A stretch of DNA of 64,000 bases, from positions 1 through 64,000 of the forward strand of contig JACQDN010000057.1 of assembly GCA_016201105.1 (NCBI GenBank), read 5' to 3'. This stretch comes from Pseudomonadota bacterium (GTDB lineage: Bacteria; Pseudomonadota; Alphaproteobacteria; Micropepsales; Micropepsaceae). The position numbers and the translations under genes are program-made. This document shows positions 25,756 to 34,016 of this stretch, in pieces (within the stretch, counting starts at the first letter, position 1; each line of letters starts with the position of its first letter). The notes below the pieces were generated by a model. It saw only the letters and a program-made list of their open reading frames with translations, was not told the DNA's origin and did no database searches.

Positions 25756-25778
25756 ACACGTCCCGAAGTGGAACGTGT
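25756..25778. promoter_or_regulatory. Inverted repeat between divergent oxidoreductase and ATP-grasp genes
   Basis: ACACGTCCC, a five-base spacer (GAAGT), then GGAACGTGT gives nine-base arms with one mismatch. It lies 14 bases upstream of the oxidoreductase ATG and about 100 bases upstream of the ATP-grasp gene, a good place for a shared operator. The binding protein is unknown. Confidence 0.4.
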
Positions 25779-25906
25779 TGGGGGGCTTTGAACTCGATTG
25801 ATCCATTTCCCATGCCATGGATTGGGGCCATGGATTGAGGCCTGTCTGCGGAGAGTGCCGGGTTCGTTCACCGATGATTGAGGCTGCGCGGCTAGTCTTC
25901 TTTCCG

Positions 25907-27139
25907 ATGCAGCCGAAAATTCTTCTCGCGACGACCGTGCGCTGGCTCGCCGGAGCCCGGCTCGCCGCCGGCTTCGCCAAGATCGGCTGCGAAGTGGATG
26001 CGTTCGCGCCAGACGGCGCGGCGATGCGTTTGAGCCGATATCTCTGTGCTCAATACCGCTACGACGTGTTTGCACCACGTTCTTCGCTCTCGACAGCCAT
26101 TGCCAAGTCCAAGCCCGATCTCATCGTGCCGTGCGACGATCGCGCGCTCTCGCAATTGCTGTCGCTTGCGGAACTGGATTCCGCAATCCGGCCGTTGATC
26201 GCGCACTCGCTGGGAAAGCTCGAAAGCTATCCGAAGCTGATCTCGCGCAGCGGCTTCATCGCCGCTGCCCGCGATCTTGGAATTCGCGCCGCCGAAAGTG
26301 TTTCCATCGAATCGCAACAGGACTTGTCCGCGGCTCTTGCGCGGTTCGGCTTGCCGGCCGTGCTCAAGACGGATGGAAGCTGGGGCGGCGACGGTGTGGC
26401 GCTGGTGCGTACGCAACAAGAAGCGTTTGACGTCTTTCGCCGGTTTTCCAGGCCGCCATCGCGCCTGCGCAGCTTCGCGCGCGCCATCAAGCGGCGAGAT
26501 GCGCATTTTGCGATGAATGTTCTGAAGCCCCGAAAATCCTCGCTCAGCGTGCAGCGCTTCATTGCGGGAACGCCCGCCAACAGCGCCTTTGCCTGCTGGC
26601 AGGGCAGGGTGCTCGCAGCCTTTCATGTCGACGTGATCCAGTCGCAGGAGGGCAACGGTCCGGCCTGCGTTGTCCGGCGCATCGAAGATGAAGACATGCA
26701 ACGCGCCGCAGAGCGCATCGCAGCGCGCTTTGAGCTTTCCGGGCTGCATGGAATCGATTTCATGCGTGATGCTTCAAGGCGCGCCCATGTGATCGAAAGC
26801 AATCCGCGCGCGACGCAAACCTCGATGCTGGTCGTGTGCGGCGGCCGCGATCTGCTTGCCGCGCTGATCGAGGCTGCGACGCAGAGCCGCCCGTCTCAAC
26901 GCCCCGCCGTGACCGAACGCGAGACGGTGGCGCTTTTCCCGCAGGAATGGACGCGCGATCCCGCCAGTCGCTGGCTCAGCGAGGCCTATCACGATGTGCC
27001 GTGGGACGACCCGGCCGTCCTGCGCGCCGGGCTAGCGGCACAGCCAAGGCCTGCCGTTTCCCTCGCGCACGCGTTGGGAGCCCGTTTGCGGCAGGGTCAT
27101 GCGTTCACCACTTGGAAACCATCGCGGCCTAGTTTCTAG
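25907..27139 (+). CDS. ATP-grasp domain protein
   Basis: About 410 residues; an earlier in-frame ATG exists at 25874. The pre-ATP-grasp domain begins MQPKILLATTVRWLAGARLA. The ATP-grasp part shows LPAVLKTDGSWGGDGVALV (lysine and glycine loop), and the metal-binding end reads GLHGIDFMRDASRR...VIESNPRATQT. ATP-grasp enzymes join a carboxylate to an amine or other nucleophile through an acyl phosphate. Beside a flavin oxidoreductase in an exopolysaccharide locus it could make an amide-linked substituent, but the substrate is not evident. Confidence 0.82.
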   Translation: MQPKILLATTVRWLAGARLAAGFAKIGCEVDAFAPDGAAMRLSRYLCAQYRYDVFAPRSSLSTAIAKSKPDLIVPCDDRALSQLLSLAELDSAIRPLIAHSLGKLESYPKLISRSGFIAAARDLGIRAAESVSIESQQDLSAALARFGLPAVLKTDGSWGGDGVALVRTQQEAFDVFRRFSRPPSRLRSFARAIKRRDAHFAMNVLKPRKSSLSVQRFIAGTPANSAFACWQGRVLAAFHVDVIQSQEGNGPACVVRRIEDEDMQRAAERIAARFELSGLHGIDFMRDASRRAHVIESNPRATQTSMLVVCGGRDLLAALIEAATQSRPSQRPAVTERETVALFPQEWTRDPASRWLSEAYHDVPWDDPAVLRAGLAAQPRPAVSLAHALGARLRQGHAFTTWKPSRPSF

Positions 27140-27181
27140 AGGGGCTCTTTGTGCCCAAAGGCGTCGCGTGAGAATCGCCGC

Positions 27182-28048
27182 ATGACCGCTCGCACTTTTT
27201 CGACGTTCGCGCTTGCCGTTGCGGCGGCTTTGCTCGCGACCGCGCCGTCGCTGGCTGGCGATCGGTATCCGCCGGTGCCTTCGAACGCAGCTGACAACAC
27301 GCAAGCCTATCCGTTCGATACGGTGCCGGTCGCCAATCCGCCGATCTTCAGGAATCAGGCCGATATTGCTGCGCCGCCGCCTGCTCCCCCGGTTTCCACG
27401 CCGCCGCCCGACAATCCGGTCACCGCACAACCCCTCATCGCACAAGCTGCCAACCAGCCGGTCGCAGATGCGCCGCCGCGTTCGTTGAACGCACGGAATT
27501 CCGACACGTCGCGTGAGCGCACGCTCGAGCTGCAGACCGCGGACGTGCAGCCGCGTCGGCTCGCGCCGCCGCGCCTCACGCCGAGCCTTCCCGACTACAA
27601 GCTCGGCACCGGCGACAAGATCCGCATCGTCGTCTACGGCGAAGACGATCTCGGCGGCGAATTCGAAGTCGACGGTTCGGGCTTTGTACGCCTGCCGCTG
27701 ATCGGACAGGTGCAGGCCGCAGGCTTCACCATCCGCGATTTGGAAACTCAGGTGACCGCGCAGCTTGCGGACGGCTACGTCAACAGTCCGCGCGTGAGCG
27801 CGGACATCGTCGCCTATCGCCCATTCTTCATCATCGGGGAAGTGAACCATCCCGGCCAATATCCCTACCAGAACGATATGAACCTGCTCACGGCCGTGGC
27901 TCTCGCCGGCGGGTACACCTATCGCGCCGACGATTCCGACATCTACATCCGGCGCAACGGCTCGATCGAGGAAAAGGAATATCCCGCCGACGCGACCACC
28001 AAGATTCAACCGGGCGACATCATCCGGATCAGCGAACGATTTTTCTGA
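27182..28048 (+). CDS. Polysaccharide export protein (Wza-like, SLBB)
   Basis: About 288 residues with a signal peptide (TFALAVAAALLATAPSLAG) and no lipobox cysteine, so it is probably periplasmic or a lipid-free outer-membrane exporter. After a proline-rich linker (about 60-130) comes the Poly_export domain: YKLGTGDKIRIVVYGEDDLG, GSGFVRLPLIGQV and VNSPRVSADIVAYRPFFIIG. A SLBB-like segment follows (GEVNHPGQYPY, then LTAVALAGGYTYRA). It carries polymer across the outer envelope and precedes the co-polymerase gene. Confidence 0.9.
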   Translation: MTARTFSTFALAVAAALLATAPSLAGDRYPPVPSNAADNTQAYPFDTVPVANPPIFRNQADIAAPPPAPPVSTPPPDNPVTAQPLIAQAANQPVADAPPRSLNARNSDTSRERTLELQTADVQPRRLAPPRLTPSLPDYKLGTGDKIRIVVYGEDDLGGEFEVDGSGFVRLPLIGQVQAAGFTIRDLETQVTAQLADGYVNSPRVSADIVAYRPFFIIGEVNHPGQYPYQNDMNLLTAVALAGGYTYRADDSDIYIRRNGSIEEKEYPADATTKIQPGDIIRISERFF

Positions 28049-28259
28049 GCCAGCGAGCCCCTTGAGTGTTAACGAGCGGTTAATTCTTCACCCTATGCTC
28101 GCCCGCAAGCCCGCATTCGGCTTAACGAAAATCGACACAAGCCCGCCGTGGAGAAGCAAAAGTTAACCATTCCCTAGGTGATGGGGCGGTACATCTCGAA
28201 GGCGCCAAAGGGCCGATTTTTCGCGCCGGTCCGGAGCTTTAGGGGCGAGCCCTTTCGTC

Positions 28260-30437
28260 ATGCCGCTCAGCCAGACAACGAGCTGGGTTCCACCCATGCC
28301 GGGTCAGACGACGACTGAGGCCGCCATGCCAAGTCTCGCCGACTTTCGCATGAGCGACTTCGTCGGCGTCGTTGCGCGGCGCAGGAAGACGATCCGGTTC
28401 ATTTCCATCCTGACGATCGCGGTCGCGTTCTTCGTGCTGATGATGCTGCCGACCCTCTACACGACGTCGGCCACGGTGATGATCGACCAGCGCAAGAACA
28501 ACGTCGCCGATCAGTCGTCGGTTCTCTCCGCGCTTCCCACCGATGCGGCCTCGTTGCAGAACCAGATTCAGATTTTGACTTCGCGCGATCTGGCGCGGCA
28601 TGTGATTGAGAAGCTCAATCTCTATCACGATCCCGAATTCAACGGCGGTTACGGCGCCTTGCCCGGTCTGCTCGCATGGCTTGGCCTGATTCCGCCGAGC
28701 GCTGGCTCCCGCTACAGCGCCGAGCTTTCTCAAGCGGAGAAAGATGCCGTCATCGACCGCTTCCTGGCCAAGGAATCCATCGATTCCGTGGGCCTTTCGA
28801 GCACTATCACCGTCAGCTTCACCGCGCGCGATCCCGAACAGGCGGCGCGCATCGCCAATGCGATCGCCGACGCCTATATCGCCTACCAGATCGGCATCAA
28901 GAACGATGTCGCGCGCGACACGACGCAGTGGCTGAACGACAAGATCAAACAGCTCGCCGGGCAGGTGCAAGACGCCGAAGCCGCGTCGCAGAAATACAAG
29001 GCCGACAACAATTTGAACGAATCGAGCGACGGCACGCCACTCTCCGATCAGCAGCTTTCGGCCATCGACACGCAGATCGTCACCGCCAGAACCGATCTGG
29101 CGCAGAAAGAAGCGACCTATGAACGCCTGAAGTCGCTCGTCGCCTCCGGCCATGCCGCAGATGTTTCGCAGGTCGTGGCTTCACCCCTGATCGTCCAGCT
29201 GCGCACACAACTGTCGACGCTGATCCAGCAGGAATCGGACATGGCGGTGCGCTATGGGCCGAAGAATCCCAAACTGATCGCCGTACGCCAGCAGCGCCAA
29301 GACCTCGAAAGCAAGATCGGGCAGGAAGTCGACCGTCTGGCGGGCACAATCGAGAATGATCTGGCAGTGTCGCGCGCCCAGCTGAAATCGCTGCAGGAGA
29401 GCATGCAGCAGGCGGAGAAAGGCGCCGCCGTACAAAATCTCGCGCGCGTGAAATTGAAGGCCTTGCAGGCGAACGCGACCTCCACGCGCACGATGTACGA
29501 AGCTTTCGTCACGCGGTTGCGCGAGACGCAGGATGCAATCCAGACCACGGATACGCGGGTGATTTCGCGCGCGCCCGTGCCTGACGCGCCAAGCTCGCCG
29601 CATCGCACGCTTGTTCTCTTGGCTTCGGTTCCGGCCGGTTTGCTGCTTGGGCTGCTTTACGCGCTCCTGGCGGAACGGTTCGCCGTTACGTCGATCCGTC
29701 GTGTCGAGCCGCAACCCTTGAACCCGATGATGGCTCGCACCGTCGAAGCCGCGCCCGCACAAGCCAATCCGTTCCGCGGCCTGCCGGTGCTCGCCGATAT
29801 TCCCGATGCCGTTCCGCAAAAGGCCGCGAACTATGTGCTCGATTGGCCGATGTCGGGTTATGCCTATGCCACCGCGCAATTGCTGCGTCACACGCTTTCG
29901 CCGGTCCATGCAAGCCGTCCCAAGGTCATCGCGGTGACGTCCGCACAGCCGGGTGAGGGCAAGACGACGATTGCCGTGAGCCTGGCGCGCACCGCGGCCC
30001 TTGCCGGCATGCGGGTCATCGTTCTTGACGGAAATCTGCAGAATCCCTCGACGGCGAAAACCATGGGCTTGAACGGTATTGCCGCGGGCATCGGTGAAGT
30101 GCTGTCCGGCACTGTGCAGCTCAGCCGCGCGCTGGTGCGCGATACACGTTCCAGCGCCCTATTGCTGGCCGCGGCGCGCCCGCTTGCCGATCCTTCGGTC
30201 GTTCTGAATTCGCCGCTGCTGCCTCAGTTGCTCGCGCATCTGAAGCAAGCCTGCGATCTCGTCATCCTCGATGCGGCGCCGGTGTTGACGGGCGGCGACG
30301 CGCGCGCGCTGCTGCATGGCGCCGATACGGTGATGATGGTGGTCCGCGACGGGCCGCCGCGCCAGGCCGTCACCTATGCGATCGACGGCCTCGCCAGCAT
30401 GGGCATTTCTTCTGCAGGAATCGTCCTGGCGCACTAA
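28260..30437 (+). CDS. Wzc-like polysaccharide co-polymerase with altered kinase motifs
   Basis: A 725-residue protein. The N-terminal Wzz domain has its first membrane helix near residue 45 (ISILTIAVAFFVLMMLPTLY), then a long coiled-coil region (about 230-420), a second helix near 460 (LVLLASVPAGLLLGLLYALL) and a C-terminal P-loop domain. Walker A is TSAQPGEGKTTIAVSLA and Walker B is CDLVILDAAPV. The Walker A' motif is VLDGNLQNP rather than DxDxR, and the C-terminus (SSAGIVLAH) has no tyrosine cluster, so classic BY-kinase autophosphorylation is doubtful. An in-frame ATG at 28326 is an alternative start. The 211 bases before it are AT-rich in part and hold no gene. Confidence 0.88.
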   Translation: MPLSQTTSWVPPMPGQTTTEAAMPSLADFRMSDFVGVVARRRKTIRFISILTIAVAFFVLMMLPTLYTTSATVMIDQRKNNVADQSSVLSALPTDAASLQNQIQILTSRDLARHVIEKLNLYHDPEFNGGYGALPGLLAWLGLIPPSAGSRYSAELSQAEKDAVIDRFLAKESIDSVGLSSTITVSFTARDPEQAARIANAIADAYIAYQIGIKNDVARDTTQWLNDKIKQLAGQVQDAEAASQKYKADNNLNESSDGTPLSDQQLSAIDTQIVTARTDLAQKEATYERLKSLVASGHAADVSQVVASPLIVQLRTQLSTLIQQESDMAVRYGPKNPKLIAVRQQRQDLESKIGQEVDRLAGTIENDLAVSRAQLKSLQESMQQAEKGAAVQNLARVKLKALQANATSTRTMYEAFVTRLRETQDAIQTTDTRVISRAPVPDAPSSPHRTLVLLASVPAGLLLGLLYALLAERFAVTSIRRVEPQPLNPMMARTVEAAPAQANPFRGLPVLADIPDAVPQKAANYVLDWPMSGYAYATAQLLRHTLSPVHASRPKVIAVTSAQPGEGKTTIAVSLARTAALAGMRVIVLDGNLQNPSTAKTMGLNGIAAGIGEVLSGTVQLSRALVRDTRSSALLLAAARPLADPSVVLNSPLLPQLLAHLKQACDLVILDAAPVLTGGDARALLHGADTVMMVVRDGPPRQAVTYAIDGLASMGISSAGIVLAH

Positions 30438-30546
30438 TCTACAACTCTCCCATGTACGTATATGGGATCGACGCGCCATCCGCGCGGTGTAACGATCCTG
30501 GGCATCGGGGCGAATTGTCCTCGAATGCCCTTCGATGGAGTTGCCG

Positions 30547-31242
30547 ATGAATGCCCTTCGTACCCCTGGCCTGATCGCCGTGCTGGCCCTGTCCGCGACG
30601 GTTGCTTTTGGCTGCAGCGCAAGCGCGTCTAACGGTTCCATTCCGGCGGCTGTATTGGATTCCAAAGCCGGTGAAACGGGTTTGCAAACTGCGGTGCTTT
30701 CCGGCGGCTGCTTCTGGGGCATGCAAGGCGTTTATCAGCATGTGAAGGGCGTGAAGCAGGTGCTGTCCGGTTATGCTGGCGGCGCCAAAGACACCGCCGA
30801 ATACGAGACCGTCTCCACCGGCACGACCGGTCACGCGGAATCGGTGAAGATCACCTTCGACCCCAAGGAGGTTTCCTACGGCCAGATCCTGCGCATCTTC
30901 TTTTCCGTCGCGCACGATCCCACGGAGCTGAACTATCAAGGTCCCGATTCAGGGACGCAGTACCGCTCGGAAATCTGGGTCGCCAATGCCGAGCAGGCCG
31001 CCATCGCGCGCGCTTACGTCGCGCAGCTCGACAAGGCGAGCGTGTATCCGGCCAAGATCGTCACGCGCGTCGATCCGCTGAAAGGCTTCTACGCGGCGGA
31101 GGGCTATCATCAGGATTATCTCTTCAATCATCCCGATCAGCCCTACATCGCCTATAACGACATTCCCAAAGTCGAAGCGCTGAAAAAAACTTATCCCACG
31201 CTCTGGCGCCAGAAGCCCGTCCTGGTGGCGAGCGCAAGCTGA
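30547..31242 (+). CDS. msrA: Exported peptide-methionine (S)-S-oxide reductase
   Basis: About 231 residues. The catalytic block is LSGGCFWGMQGVYQHVKGVK, with the GCFWG cysteine near residue 55. GYAGG, STGTTGHAESV and the YHQDYL C-terminal motif follow. It reduces methionine-S-sulfoxide in proteins. A signal sequence (MNALRTPGLIAVLALSATVA) ending in FGCS suggests export and possibly lipid attachment, although the lipobox is imperfect. The ATG at 30547 is preferred to one at 30535. Confidence 0.93.
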   Translation: MNALRTPGLIAVLALSATVAFGCSASASNGSIPAAVLDSKAGETGLQTAVLSGGCFWGMQGVYQHVKGVKQVLSGYAGGAKDTAEYETVSTGTTGHAESVKITFDPKEVSYGQILRIFFSVAHDPTELNYQGPDSGTQYRSEIWVANAEQAAIARAYVAQLDKASVYPAKIVTRVDPLKGFYAAEGYHQDYLFNHPDQPYIAYNDIPKVEALKKTYPTLWRQKPVLVASAS

Positions 31243-31272
31243 CTTTCGCTGTTGGAGAAGTGCGCGCGCTAC

Positions 31273-31440
31273 GACCTTCCCCTTGGGGGAGGGTCGAAAA
31301 ATTTGCGAGCGTCAGCGAGTGAATTTTTCGGGGAGGGGTCACGCCGAGACCTCTCCGCGCACGCGAGAAAGCGGAGTTCAAAGCTCGCACGACACGGCAT
31401 GCCCCCCTCCCCGAAGCGCTTTGCGCTTCGACCCTCCCTC
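31273..31440. repeat. GC-rich palindromic intergenic repeat, type A
   Basis: This starts with GACCTTCCCCTTGGGGGAGG and an AAAAATTTGCGAGC...GAATTTTT stem, and ends with CCCCGAAGCGC...GCGCTTCG and ACCCTCCCTC. The two half-elements are inverted around roughly 60 bases. It occupies most of the 423-base gap between msrA and the penicillin acylase gene. The rest of that gap (31441-31665) holds further CGCTTCGC-type short palindromes and the acylase promoter region, but no gene that I can support. Confidence 0.6.
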
Positions 31441-31665
31441 CCGCCTACGCTTCGCTTCGGCGCGGCGAGGAAATAGCTCAAGGCACGCCGTAGCTTTAGC
31501 GGAGGCGGCAAGGGGAGAGTGGAGATTTCATCCGCGGCTTCGCGTCTCCGCGTGAATCATTTCCTTTTGTTGCGGCACGCCTTCGCTAACGCTGACGCGT
31601 CTTGATGCAGCATTGTCAGACGCGCATTTCCCTATAACCTCTGCGGCACAAGAGGGTGGGGCATC

Positions 31666-33798
31666 ATGCGTTTCGTAAAGTGGAGTGTGGCGGCGCTGCT
31701 GGCGCTCGTTCTGGCGGCGGCGTTGGGCGATGCCGTGTACTACCGGGCGATCGAGCCCGCGGCGCCCGATCTCAAGCCGCTCCTGGCCAAGGCCGCGCAA
31801 TACGATGTGCGCATCCGGCGCGACAATTTCGGCGTGCCCCATGTGCTGGGCAAGACCGACGCCGACACCGCCTTCGGGCTCGGCTTCGCCCAATCCGAAG
31901 ACGATTTTCAAAACGTGCAGGACGTGGCGCTGGCCACACGCGGCACGCTTGCCCAGAGCAATGGGCTTGACGCCGCGATCACCGACTATCTCGTGCGCTT
32001 CTTCCGTGTCTGGGAAACGGTGAACGCGCGTTACCAAAAAGACATTCCCGCCGACGTGCGCCGCCTGGTGGAGGCCTATGCCGATGGCGTGAACTACTAC
32101 GCGGCCCTCCATCCGGAGAAAGTGAAGCCGGGGCTCTTGCCGCTCACTGGCAAGGACATCGTCGCGGGCTTCGTCTTCAAGACGCCGTTCTTCTACGGCC
32201 TCGACCACACGCTGAAGCAAATAAATGACCCGCCGGCGGACGACAACAAGCTGCCGGTGGGCTCGAACGGCCTTGCGGTAGCGCCGTCGCGCTCGGCCGA
32301 TGGCGCCACGCGTCTGCTGGTCAACTCGCATCAGCCTTACACGGGGCCCGTCGCCTGGTACGAAGTCGTCCTGCAAAGCGGCGAGGGCTGGCACGTCGCG
32401 GGCGGCGTGTTTCCCGGCTCGCCCGTCATGCTGCACGGCCACAACGAACATCTGGGCTGGGCGAACACGGTCAACAATCCCGATCTCGCCGACGTCTATC
32501 GCCTGGTACTCAACCCGGCGAACGACAATCAGTACAGGCTCGACGGCAAGTGGCGCGATTTCGAAAAGACCGATGCGGCGCTCACAGTGAAGCTGTGGGG
32601 ACCGTTCAAATGGACGGTGCATCGCGATGTGCTCTATTCCGCCCACGGGCCGGTTCTGAAAACCGATCACGGCACCTTCGCCATCCGCTATGCCGGCATG
32701 AACGAAGTACGCCATGTCGTGCAGTACTTCCGCCTTAACAAGGCGCGCAATCGCGACGAATGGATCGCGGCCATGAAGCTGCAGGCCTTGCCAAGCGTCA
32801 ATTACGTCTATGCCGACGAGAAGGGAAACATCGGTTACGTCTATAACGGCCAGTTCCCCGTGCGAAAGGAAGGCTTCGACTGGAAGCAGACGCTGCCGGG
32901 CGATCGCTCCGATCTGATTTGGCACGCTTACCGGCCGTTCGAAAAAATTCCGCAGATCTGGAATCCGAAAGCCGGCTTCGTCTTCAATTCCAACAACACG
33001 CCGTTCCGCGCTACCGCGCCGGAAGAGAACATGATTCCGGAAGCCTATTCGCTCACCATGGGCATCCAGACCAACATGACCAACCGCGCCTATCGCGCGG
33101 AGGAGACTTTCGGCTCCGATCCGTCCATCACGGCGGAGGACTTCAAGAAATACAAATTCGATCTGCACTACAGCGTGCGCTCGGAGCTGGCGAGCGAAGT
33201 CGCCGAAGTGCTGGCGGTCGATCCGGGCGGCGATACCGATCTGAAGGCGGCGCAGAAAATCCTGCGTGGCTGGAATCTCTCGACCGACCGTCACAATCGC
33301 GGCACGGCGCTCGCGGTGCTGATGGGCATGCGCGCGGCGCCGGAGGAAGCCGGTGGTCCGCGCCGGATGAAGCCGCTTGACGCGCTGCGCGAAGCCATCG
33401 CTGTGCTCAAGGAGCATTTTGGACGGCTCGATCCCGAATGGGGCGAACTCAACCGCATCCGCCGCGGCAAGCTGGATCTCGCCATCGACGGCGGCCCGGA
33501 CATCTACCGCGCGGTCTACGGCAAGCCGCAGGACGACGGTACGCTCACCGCCACCGGCGGCGACACGCTCATCATGTTCGTGACCTGGGACAAGAACGGA
33601 AAGCTCTCGTCGCAAAGCATCCATCCGTTCGGCTCGGCGACGACGGACGAGAACTCCAAACACTATGCCGACCAGACCCCGCTCTTCGATGCGATGAAGC
33701 TCAAGCCGGTTCTGTTCACTGAAGACCAACTGAAGGGTCACATCGAGGAAGACTATCGCCCGCAAGATCGGGCATCCCCGAGTCGCCCGATGCAGTGA
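31666..33798 (+). CDS. Penicillin acylase family (Ntn-hydrolase) protein
   Basis: A 710-residue S45-family hydrolase. A membrane or signal helix (VAALLALVLAAALGDAVYY) is followed by the alpha chain (ADTAFGLGFAQSEDDFQNVQ). The autocleavage site is G199-S200 in LPVGSNGLAVAPSRS, freeing Ser200 as N-terminal nucleophile. In the beta chain NSHQPYTGPVAWYEV and GHNEHLGWANTVNNPD match family blocks. Members hydrolyse penicillins, acyl-homoserine lactones or other amides, and the substrate here is unknown. The long minus-strand frame opposite is a codon-bias shadow. Confidence 0.92.
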   Translation: MRFVKWSVAALLALVLAAALGDAVYYRAIEPAAPDLKPLLAKAAQYDVRIRRDNFGVPHVLGKTDADTAFGLGFAQSEDDFQNVQDVALATRGTLAQSNGLDAAITDYLVRFFRVWETVNARYQKDIPADVRRLVEAYADGVNYYAALHPEKVKPGLLPLTGKDIVAGFVFKTPFFYGLDHTLKQINDPPADDNKLPVGSNGLAVAPSRSADGATRLLVNSHQPYTGPVAWYEVVLQSGEGWHVAGGVFPGSPVMLHGHNEHLGWANTVNNPDLADVYRLVLNPANDNQYRLDGKWRDFEKTDAALTVKLWGPFKWTVHRDVLYSAHGPVLKTDHGTFAIRYAGMNEVRHVVQYFRLNKARNRDEWIAAMKLQALPSVNYVYADEKGNIGYVYNGQFPVRKEGFDWKQTLPGDRSDLIWHAYRPFEKIPQIWNPKAGFVFNSNNTPFRATAPEENMIPEAYSLTMGIQTNMTNRAYRAEETFGSDPSITAEDFKKYKFDLHYSVRSELASEVAEVLAVDPGGDTDLKAAQKILRGWNLSTDRHNRGTALAVLMGMRAAPEEAGGPRRMKPLDALREAIAVLKEHFGRLDPEWGELNRIRRGKLDLAIDGGPDIYRAVYGKPQDDGTLTATGGDTLIMFVTWDKNGKLSSQSIHPFGSATTDENSKHYADQTPLFDAMKLKPVLFTEDQLKGHIEEDYRPQDRASPSRPMQ

Positions 33799-34016
33799 CG
33801 CTGCCGTCAGCAATTTCCGTCGCATAAATTTTGGTGCCTCCGCGCCCGCAAAATTGTTGACCTCGCGAAAATCCTGGAGTTTTCAAAGCTAAACTTTTGA
33901 ACTGACGAACTGTCAGAAGCCTGAGTTGCGTTAAGGACACAGGAGGGTACTGGTCCGTTATGTTAAATTTCCTTCACCAGTCAAAGAACTGGAATTGCTG
34001 AGGGAGCGCCATAACC

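Noticed and set aside
31528-33825. A 765-codon open frame on the minus strand opposite the penicillin acylase gene
   Set aside because: It is the antisense of a clearly coding gene with high GC codon bias, and its translation is rich in R, H and V repeats and matches no domain.
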